From JBBDYH01 sp040901795 (lineage in GTDB: Bacteria; Planctomycetota; Planctomycetia; Pirellulales; JALHPA01): a stretch of 13,856 nt of DNA. The stretch is from assembly GCA_040901795.1 (NCBI GenBank), contig JBBDYH010000146.1:1-13856 (forward strand), read 5' to 3'. Below the pieces are notes generated by a model, which saw only the letters and a program-made list of their open reading frames with translations, was not told the DNA's origin and ran no database searches. Below are positions 6,291-11,805 of the stretch, piece after piece. The translations under genes were made by a program, and so were the position numbers. Every line of letters starts with the position of its first letter. The first letter of the stretch is position 1.

Positions 6291-8476
6291 CGGCGGCTCC
6301 TCTTCCGCACCGTCCCCTTGCGCGCCGTCTTCTTTAACCCCGTCGCGCGCGTGGCTTTCCGTTTGCCGATGCTGCCCTTCCCTTTCTTTGCAGCCGCTTG
6401 TCTTCCTCTTGACGCCGCTCGTCTTCGCTCTTCAGTCGGCCTGGGCGAAGCAGGGCCGGCAAGCTCCGCAACGACCGCTGCGGCCACGCAGACAATCTGC
6501 GGCAGGCCGTTTAGCAATTCCTTCCACGTTTTGCCGGCGTCCCGGGATGCGTACAGCTTACCACTGCGCGTCCCGAAGTAGATGCCTGGCGGATCGAGCG
6601 AGTCGGTCACCATCCCGTCCCGCAGCACGGTCTCGTAGGCGCTTTGCTGTGGCAAACCCTTTGTCAAGGGCTCCCATGAAGCCCCCGCATTTCGCGTGCG
6701 ATACACGCGCAGCCGCCCCTCCGGAGTGCAGCGAAACTCATCCGATTCCATCGGCACGATGTAAACGCAATCGGGATCGTGCGGGTGGATCGCCATCGCA
6801 AAGCCGAAATCCGACGGCAAACCGTGCGCGATGTCGTTCCAGGTGTCCGCGCCGTCATCCGACCGATACAGACCCCAGTGGTTCTGCAAGAACAACCGAT
6901 CGGGCCGATCCGGATGCCGGACAACCTTATGCACGCACTGCCCGAACTCCGGATACCGCTCCGGCATGAACGTGACGCGGATGCCCCGGTTGCGCGCTTG
7001 CCATGTCCGGCCGCCATCGTCGGTCCGGTAAACGCCACCGGCGGAGATTCCGACGTGCATTCGGCCCGCGTCGGTAGGATGGAGCAGGATCGTGTGCAAA
7101 CACAAACCGCCCTGGCCCGGCATCCAGCGCGGCCGATGCGGATGATCGAATAGCCCGCGCACCAGCGACCACGATTCGCCGGCATCGTGCGACTCGAAAA
7201 GCGCCGCCGGCTCCACGCCGCAATAGAGTTTGTCCGGCGTCTCCGCCGGCCCCAGCGCGATCTTCCAGACATTCTTAAGCGACAGACCCGATTCCGGCGG
7301 AAACTTGAGGTTTGCTTCCAGCGGGTTGGTCCAGGTCTTGCCGAAATCGTCGCTCGATCGCAAATACGTGCCCCACAGCGGACTGCCGGTCGAAGCCCAC
7401 AATCGATGGCGGCCATTGCGATTGTCATACGCCAGCGAATAAACCGCGTGCCCATGAAAGTACGGCCCGGCGACGTCCCAGTGCTTGCGATCCGGCTTCG
7501 ACCGCGCCAGAAACGCGCCCTTCGTGGTGCCCAACAGCAAGAGCAAGTCGCGGTTTTTGATCTCGAGGTGCTGGATGCCGCGCTGCACGATCGTCCGCGG
7601 ACCGATTGGCTCTTCGCGCCGCGGCTGGCTCACGACGGCTACCGATTGAATCGTCTCGAGCGTCGAGCGAATTTCGCTGGCCCGCTGGAAGCGGTCTTTG
7701 AGATCCTTTGCCAGACAGCGCATGATCACGGCGGCCAGGCCGGGCGGCACGCTCGCCGGCAGCGGCTTGGGCAGCTCATGCAGAATGGCGGCGCTGAGCG
7801 AATACGGTGTGCTCCCGGCAAACGGCAATTGTCCCGTGGCCGCCTCGTACAGCAGAACCCCCAGCGCCCAGATGTCGCTTTGGTAGCCGCCGGTTGCTCC
7901 CGCTTCTCCCGACAAAACTTCCGGTGCCATGTACGGCAATGTCCCGACCATCGCTCGGTCGCGCTCCAAGGAGGCCATCGATCGAGTGAGTGTCTCGACG
8001 GTCGCCTTGTCCAGGCGGCGGGCCAGTCCGAAGTCCAGCACCTTCACGCGCCCATCGTGCGTGATCACGACATTGGCCCCCTTCAGGTCGCGATGAACGA
8101 CCTGGCGATCGTGCGCATGGGCCAAGGCGTCTGCGATTTGAACTGCGTAGCCCGTCACCGTCCCGGTTGCCAGCTTCGTGTTGCGCGCCATCTCGTTCAG
8201 GGGCTGTCCTTCAACCAGCTCCATGACGAGATAGAAGCCATCATCGACGCGGCCGATCTGGTAAACGGTGCAGATATTGGGATGGTTGAGCGCCGAGGCA
8301 GTCTGCGCCTCCTTCAAGAGGTGGTCCTTGGCGACATGCTCAAGCACGCCCGCGGCCAACACCTTGACCGCCACCTCGCGGTTCAACTCTTCGTCGCGGG
8401 CGCGATAGACAACGCCCATCCCCCCTTCGCCGATCTTGTCGGTCAACCGATAATGGCCGAGTTTCTCACCGATCAT
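6287..8476 (-). CDS. Ser/Thr protein kinase fused to a BNR/sialidase-like beta-propeller, basic C-terminal tail
   Basis: A 729-residue two-part protein. Residues about 9-273 are a complete Hanks-type kinase: Gly-loop GEGGMG (16-21), Lys38 in VAVK, HRDLKGAN with catalytic Asp130, DFG at 148-150, APE at 184-186. From about 310 (LLLLLGTTKGAFLAR) comes a BNR-type propeller like stand-alone 'exo-alpha-sialidase' proteins. It has six Asp-box-like turns (S/T-x-D-x-G-x-T-W) near 374, 429, 485, 539, 594 and 644. Sialidase catalytic residues are not evident, so it is more likely a binding or sensing domain. No membrane segment separates the parts, so the protein is probably cytoplasmic. The last 50 residues are very rich in Lys and Arg. 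I chose the ATG at 8476; a TTG two codons upstream (8482) is possible. A TATAAG lies just upstream on the minus strand (8494-8489), implying a very short leader. It is coupled to the downstream MoaD-like gene. Confidence 0.93.
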   Translation of the reverse strand: MIGEKLGHYRLTDKIGEGGMGVVYRARDEELNREVAVKVLAAGVLEHVAKDHLLKEAQTASALNHPNICTVYQIGRVDDGFYLVMELVEGQPLNEMARNTKLATGTVTGYAVQIADALAHAHDRQVVHRDLKGANVVITHDGRVKVLDFGLARRLDKATVETLTRSMASLERDRAMVGTLPYMAPEVLSGEAGATGGYQSDIWALGVLLYEAATGQLPFAGSTPYSLSAAILHELPKPLPASVPPGLAAVIMRCLAKDLKDRFQRASEIRSTLETIQSVAVVSQPRREEPIGPRTIVQRGIQHLEIKNRDLLLLLGTTKGAFLARSKPDRKHWDVAGPYFHGHAVYSLAYDNRNGRHRLWASTGSPLWGTYLRSSDDFGKTWTNPLEANLKFPPESGLSLKNVWKIALGPAETPDKLYCGVEPAALFESHDAGESWSLVRGLFDHPHRPRWMPGQGGLCLHTILLHPTDAGRMHVGISAGGVYRTDDGGRTWQARNRGIRVTFMPERYPEFGQCVHKVVRHPDRPDRLFLQNHWGLYRSDDGADTWNDIAHGLPSDFGFAMAIHPHDPDCVYIVPMESDEFRCTPEGRLRVYRTRNAGASWEPLTKGLPQQSAYETVLRDGMVTDSLDPPGIYFGTRSGKLYASRDAGKTWKELLNGLPQIVCVAAAVVAELAGPASPRPTEERRRAASRGRQAAAKKGKGSIGKRKATRATGLKKTARKGTVRKRSRR

Positions 8477-8509
8477 AGGCAATTAGAGCTTATAGGAACG
8501 CATAGGGCT

Positions 8510-8534
8510 CGTGCCCAGGCTCCGCCTGGGCACG
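8510..8534. repeat. Perfect hairpin repeat, 11-bp stem
   Basis: CGTGCCCAGGC, loop TCC, GCCTGGGCACG: a perfect 11-bp palindrome. It sits about 35 bp upstream of the kinase ATG, where the -35 region of a kinase promoter would fall, so it could affect expression. I recall this unit as a dispersed planctomycete intergenic repeat. Confidence 0.85.
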
Positions 8535-8542
8535 CACTGGCC

Positions 8543-8559
8543 GCGAGGCTCTGCCTCGC
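8543..8559. repeat. Perfect hairpin repeat, 7-bp stem
   Basis: GCGAGGC, loop TCT, GCCTCGC. It is adjacent to the 11-bp-stem hairpin and similar in style. A partial relative (GGCGAGGCTCTG) appears near 9633-9644. Confidence 0.8.
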
Positions 8560-8782
8560 TGGAAATTGCGACTGACCCAACCAGTCGAGGAACCGCAGAG
8601 CCCCCGGTTTCTTCCACCATCCTACGAAGCGCCGGCCCCACTTGCACGCGCTTGGCAAACGCGCAAGAACACCCATGACTACAAACAAATGCCACCGCTG
8701 ATGGCATTCGAATTGCGGAAGGTTTCGCTTAGGTCCGGAACTCTGTGGCGACAACTCCTGCCCCAATGCTTCAACAGCCTGC

Positions 8783-9349
8783 ATGCCAAAGCAGAACACC
8801 ATGACAACGACAGCCGAAAACACGACAACGACTGACCCTTTCGTGCAGGTTCTCGCCCCGACGAGCCGCTCGCCGGACATCAGTCCCGAGGACGACCTCT
8901 ATGGCTTTCTTATCGGAAGCTGGGAACTCGACCTCGTCGCTCACCCCGATGACGGCATCGTTACGCACAGTACCGGCGAGGCACATTTCGCGTGGGTGCT
9001 CGACGGCCGCGCGATTCAGGACGTGTTCATCAATCCAGAACGGTCGGACCGCACTGCGGATTCGCCGCAATTTGGCAACTGGTATGGCACGACGTTTCGG
9101 TATTTCGATCCGACGATCCGCGCCTGGCGCGTTTTCTGGTTCAACCCCGATGACGGGGTTCGTGCCGAGTTGATTGGCCGCCGACGTGGAAATGAAATTG
9201 TGCAGGAGGGACATTTCCCGGACGGCACGCCTATCCGCTGGACGTTCAGCGAAATCACGCCCGACTCGTGCCGCTGGCGCGGCGAACGGCTGGAACCCGA
9301 CGGCAAGAGATGGCGGCTCCAGGTCGAATTCCGCGCCCGGCGCGTCTGA
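8783..9349 (+). CDS. Hypothetical protein, DUF1579/lipocalin-like
   Basis: A 188-residue soluble protein with no signal peptide or membrane segment. After a Thr-rich N-terminus (to about 37) comes a segment DLYGFLIGSWELDL, reminiscent of the 'F-L-x-G-x-W' opening of DUF1579 and related lipocalin-like barrels. Alternating beta-strand segments with many aromatic residues follow (FAWVLDGRAIQDVF, TTFRYFDPTIRAWRVFW, GTPIRWTFSEI, KRWRLQVEFRARRV). This suggests an antiparallel barrel that could bind a small ligand, but no ligand or enzymatic role can be named. The first ATG (8783) and the ATG at 8801 are both possible, and neither has a clear ribosome site; the conserved part is unaffected. Divergent from the kinase gene and monocistronic. 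The coding call is good; the family is tentative. Confidence 0.75.
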   Translation: MPKQNTMTTTAENTTTTDPFVQVLAPTSRSPDISPEDDLYGFLIGSWELDLVAHPDDGIVTHSTGEAHFAWVLDGRAIQDVFINPERSDRTADSPQFGNWYGTTFRYFDPTIRAWRVFWFNPDDGVRAELIGRRRGNEIVQEGHFPDGTPIRWTFSEITPDSCRWRGERLEPDGKRWRLQVEFRARRV

Positions 9350-9393
9350 ACGGTAGCGCTGGAGCTCGAAATGCCCGCCGCGGCGAATTGCAA

Positions 9394-9420
9394 TGTAGTA
9401 GGCACACTCCGTGTGCCGTC
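9394..9420. repeat. Dispersed 27-bp palindromic repeat, copy 2
   Basis: Identical to positions 5843-5869 except for one base (T in place of C at 9399). The perfect stem GGCACAC/GTGTGCC is at 9401-9417. This marks it as a repeat family member and not a local terminator. Confidence 0.85.
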
Positions 9421-9460
9421 GATCCGCACTCAGCGTCCGGTCACACGGCTCTATCCGCCG

Positions 9461-9577
9461 CCAGCGTCGTTCACGATGCTCCAACAGCTCCTCTCCCCCT
9501 CGGGTCGCATGGATGGACTCGCCGTGGCGAGGAGAGGCTGGGAGAGGGCGTGGCGATCCAGCGTCGTTCACGACGCT
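9461..9577. repeat. Pair of 20-bp direct repeats, each self-complementary
   Basis: CCAGCGTCGTTCACGAYGCT occurs at 9461-9480 and 9558-9577, with one difference (T or C). The second copy contains a perfect 7-bp inverted repeat, AGCGTCG-TTCA-CGACGCT. Between the copies lies a further inverted repeat, CCTCTCC (9490-9496) with GGAGAGG (9531-9537). Confidence 0.8.
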
Positions 9578-9640
9578 TTGCCGGCCGACGAGGACCGTCC
9601 CCGCTTTCGGTCGGCGCCACGGAGGCGAGGCTCTGTCTTC

Positions 9641-9663
9641 CCTCGGCCGAGCTCAGGCCGAGG
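9641..9663. repeat. Palindrome with 8-bp perfect stem
   Basis: CCTCGGCC at 9641-9648 and GGCCGAGG at 9656-9663, separated by a 7-nt loop. It belongs to the repeat cluster between the lipocalin-like gene and the restriction-modification operon, and has no T-run. Confidence 0.75.
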
Positions 9664-9865
9664 CCTTAGAGCCAAGTACCGTGACTCGCGCCACCGGCGA
9701 GAAGTTAGGACGGTGATCTTCGCCGGTATTGCTGAGAATCGACCCGTTGGCACTTGCACGGAGCGCGACTACGTCCCAAACCGGCTGTGTTAGTCTGTCG
9801 CTCTTTTCCGACGTTTGCTATCCTCGCTGCCCCGCTGGCGACGGACTACCGCAAAGGGCAGTCGA

Positions 9866-10459
9866 ATGGCAAAGCACGCGCTCGAATCGAAATATGGGCT
9901 ATCCTCGTCTGAATTGCTTGACGCAATCGAAGGGCGATTTCGCCTCAAGGTGGCCGTGGAAGGCGCAGTGGCGGAAGTGCAAATGGAAAAGCGGATCAAG
10001 GCGCTGGTCGGCACCGTTATCGATCGCTACGAAGCATATGACATCGACGGACAGCCCGACTTTGGAATCTGGCTGCCCAAAAGCCCGAAGCCGCTCTTTG
10101 CCGAGTGCAAAAACATTCGCGAAAGCGGTAAAGAAGGCGGCGAAGCATACCGCACGGGCGGCAAGATCGTCGCCTACAAAGTCGAGACACAGAAGACGCG
10201 GGCCGCAACCGGTGACCCGACAAGCCGATATTACGGCGTCGATCAATACCAAATCCTAGGCGTCTGCCTTGGGAAGAAAACCGGCGACTGGACTGACTTC
10301 GTTTTCGCGCGGACGATCGATCTTGTTTGCCATGCCAAGCACTCGCACAAACTCGCCGTGTTCCAGCGCGTTCCGCTCCCCGATGCAGAAGACCTGCGGC
10401 CGTGGTATGCTGATCTCGGAGAACTGCTGAGACACTACGACGACCCGCCATGCCGCTAA
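9866..10459 (+). CDS. Putative type II restriction endonuclease (PD-(D/E)XK fold)
   Basis: A 197-residue protein that I infer to be the nuclease of a type II restriction-modification pair. The main motif is PDFGIWL...LFAECK: Asp65, then Glu80-x-Lys82 on the next strand, matching the PD-(D/E)XK catalytic signature. An upstream helix (EVQMEKRIKALVGT) could supply a further acidic residue. The downstream YGVDQYQILGVCLG resembles the strand and helix that complete the core. The ATG at 9866 is preceded by AAGGG (9854-9858) at good spacing; an upstream TTG (9815) has nothing to recommend it. Its last 10 bp overlap the methyltransferase start, so the two are co-translated, nuclease first. It does not resemble R.PvuII as I remember it (157 residues), although the methyltransferase recalls M.PvuII. 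The nuclease role rests on motif plus context; specificity is unknown. Confidence 0.72.
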   Translation: MAKHALESKYGLSSSELLDAIEGRFRLKVAVEGAVAEVQMEKRIKALVGTVIDRYEAYDIDGQPDFGIWLPKSPKPLFAECKNIRESGKEGGEAYRTGGKIVAYKVETQKTRAATGDPTSRYYGVDQYQILGVCLGKKTGDWTDFVFARTIDLVCHAKHSHKLAVFQRVPLPDAEDLRPWYADLGELLRHYDDPPCR

Positions 10460-11379
10460 AACCGCTTTACCAGACCGATCTAGGCAAAGCGTACTGTGCC
10501 GACAGTCTCGAATTTCTGCCGACGCTGGCCGACGCCGGCGTTGATCTCGTTGTCACGTCTCCGCCCTACGCGCTGCACTTCAAGAAAGAGTACGGGAACG
10601 CGGACCAAAAGGAATACGTCCGCTGGTTCTTGCCGTTCGCCGAGCAGATCAAGCGCGTACTGAAACCAGACGGCAGTTTTGTGCTGAACGTCGGCGGAGC
10701 GTGGAAGCCGGGCGCCCCGGTTCGCTCGCTCTACCACTTCCGGCTGCTGCTGGCTCTTTGCGATGAGGTTGGCTTCAATCTCTGCCAAGAGTTTTTCTGG
10801 TATAATCCGGCCAAAATGCCGGCCCCGGCCGAATGGGTGAACGTGCGCCGCATGCGGGTCAAGGATTCGGTAGAGTATATCTTCTGGCTGTCCCCCACGA
10901 AGTTTCCGCGAGCCGACAACTCGAAAGTGCTCCAGGCGTACAGCAAGGACATGCAGCGGCTCATCAAGCGCGGGATCAAAAACACGAAGCGGCCGTCGGG
11001 CCACAATATCAAGCCGACGTTCGCCAACGACAAGGGCGGATCGATCCCGCCGAACCTGATCGAATGCGGGAACAACGAATCGAATAGCCGCTATATCAAA
11101 GAGTCCAAAGCACAAGGTCGCAAGGTTCACCCGGCGCGCTTCCCGGCGGAGCTGCCGAGATTCTTTATTCAGTTTCTGACCGAACCCGGCGAGCTTGTGC
11201 TGGACCCGTTTGCGGGGTCAAACACAACTGGAGCGGTTGCCGAACAACTGGGGCGCCGCTGGGTGACAATTGAGAAGGACAAAATCTACGCGGACGATTC
11301 CGAATTGCGGTTTCAGTTCCTCTATGACAACGGGGAAGCGGGGCAGCGGATGCTCTTTGACGTTGCCAGCAATCCATAG
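10450..11379 (+). CDS. Type II DNA methyltransferase, beta class, M.PvuII-like (probable N4-cytosine)
   Basis: A 309-residue S-adenosylmethionine-dependent DNA methyltransferase that would protect host sites from the upstream nuclease. The catalytic motif IV, TSPPY (36-40), is near the N-terminus. The cofactor motif I, DPFAGSNTTG (252-261), is near the C-terminus, which is the beta-class order. HPARFP (227-232), RPSGH (181-185) and GGSIPPNL (196-203) match what I remember of M.PvuII, an N4-cytosine enzyme acting on CAGCTG; that comparison is from memory, not an alignment. SPPY is usual for N4-cytosine enzymes but also occurs in N6-adenine ones. The ATG at 10450 lies inside the end of the nuclease gene (10-bp overlap). 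The length is that of a complete enzyme. The methyltransferase call is firm; the base modified and the target are inferred. Confidence 0.94.
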   Translation: MPLKPLYQTDLGKAYCADSLEFLPTLADAGVDLVVTSPPYALHFKKEYGNADQKEYVRWFLPFAEQIKRVLKPDGSFVLNVGGAWKPGAPVRSLYHFRLLLALCDEVGFNLCQEFFWYNPAKMPAPAEWVNVRRMRVKDSVEYIFWLSPTKFPRADNSKVLQAYSKDMQRLIKRGIKNTKRPSGHNIKPTFANDKGGSIPPNLIECGNNESNSRYIKESKAQGRKVHPARFPAELPRFFIQFLTEPGELVLDPFAGSNTTGAVAEQLGRRWVTIEKDKIYADDSELRFQFLYDNGEAGQRMLFDVASNP

Positions 11380-11460
11380 CGGCCGTGCAATCCGGAACGA
11401 GCGCGAAGCCAACGCCGACCGCCGCGACGCGTACAGTTCCCAGCGCGCGCAAGGTACTCG

Positions 11461-11675
11461 CCGCTATACGGCATCAAGGGCCAGGGCTGGTTCCTCAGCT
11501 CTCATTGTTTTACGACGCACGTCAAAGTGGCTTTCTTCCGTCCCGGCGCCGGGGTCACTGCGTCCAGTCCCGCCCGGCAAGGAAGGCGCTACTTCGACGT
11601 CCACGCGGACGACCAGCTCGACAGGTCGCCGCTTGGGTGAACCAAGCCGCCGCGTTGCCCGGCTGGGTTCCATAA
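11461..11675 (+). pseudogene. Remnant of a DUF1801 (YdhG-like) domain gene, multiply frameshifted
   Basis: Read in three frames, the stretch rebuilds the C-terminal part of a DUF1801-type protein. From 11461 one frame gives PLYGIKGQGWFLSSHCFTTH followed by VKVAFFR. A second frame (from 11552) gives GSLRPVPPGKEG. The first frame resumes at 11584 with RRYFDVHADDQLD. The third frame (from 11622) gives QVAAWVNQAAALPGWVP and then a stop. This order matches the family as I recall it (YGIxGQGWFLSFHCFT, VKVAFFRG, LRPxPPG, RYLDIxEDD, FAxWVKQASxLPG). At least three frame changes within about 90 bp, and no clear N-terminal half, indicate a dead gene. Sequencing error could explain one shift but hardly all three. 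The family's biochemical role is not established. Confidence 0.82.
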
Positions 11676-11743
11676 CCGCGCGGCACAGAGGCACGGATCG
11701 CGCCGAACCTTTCCATCGTCTCCGTTACCTTTCTTCTAGAGAC

Positions 11744-11772
11744 TTGACTGCGATATGTACGTGCGACATGAT
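11744..11772 (+). promoter_or_regulatory. Candidate sigma70-type promoter for the PHP-ATPase gene
   Basis: TTGACT (11744-11749, 5 of 6) and CATGAT (11767-11772, 4 of 6) are separated by 17 bp and end 33 bp before the ATG at 11806. The arrangement supports 11806 as the start, because the alternative ATG at 11755 would lie inside the promoter. It also suggests the gene is expressed separately from the restriction-modification operon. Confidence 0.4.
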
Positions 11773-11805
11773 CCCCACTCTGGCGATTCGACTAAGGGTA
11801 GAGCA

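Larger units (their letters stand above)
8477..8782. other. Divergent intergenic region with two perfect hairpins
   Basis: About 300 bp between the divergent kinase and lipocalin-like genes. It contains the hairpins at 8510-8534 and 8543-8559. The rest (8560-8782) shows no convincing gene, and I cannot pick out a good promoter for the plus-strand gene. Confidence 0.5.
9350..9865. other. Repeat-rich intergenic region before the restriction-modification operon
   Basis: 516 bp with no convincing gene. It holds a second copy of the 27-bp palindromic repeat (9394-9420), a 20-bp self-complementary repeat present twice (9461-9480 and 9558-9577), a CCTCTCC/GGAGAGG inverted repeat (9490-9496 with 9531-9537), and an 8-bp-stem palindrome (9641-9663). 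From about 9670 to 9865 only the operon's promoter is expected, and I could not fix one with confidence. No small helix-turn-helix controller gene is visible. Confidence 0.6.
11380..11805. other. Gap between methyltransferase and PHP-ATPase genes
   Basis: 426 bp without an intact gene. It holds a decayed DUF1801-type gene (11461-11675) and a candidate promoter for the PHP-ATPase gene (11744-11772). An open frame starting at 11385 contains SARKVLAAIR, which might be a remnant of the N-terminal part of the same dead gene, but this is too short to be sure. Confidence 0.5.

Noticed and set aside
7187..8575. A 462-codon open frame on the plus strand opposite the kinase gene
   Set aside because: It is the antisense shadow of the kinase-propeller gene and shows no family motif or ribosome site.
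8771..9571. A 266-codon minus-strand open frame across the lipocalin-like gene
   Set aside because: The plus-strand protein has beta-barrel-like structure and family-like motifs, while the minus frame is Arg/Ala-rich and runs through intergenic repeats.
9371..9793. Open frames between the lipocalin-like gene and the restriction-modification operon as small genes or a controller protein
   Set aside because: They run through palindromic repeats, are Arg/Pro/Ser-rich and show no helix-turn-helix or other recognisable motif.
11755..11805. Upstream ATG at 11755 as the PHP-ATPase start
   Set aside because: It has no ribosome site and falls within the candidate promoter, and the extra residues are unlike a PHP N-terminus; 11806 has AAGGG at good spacing.
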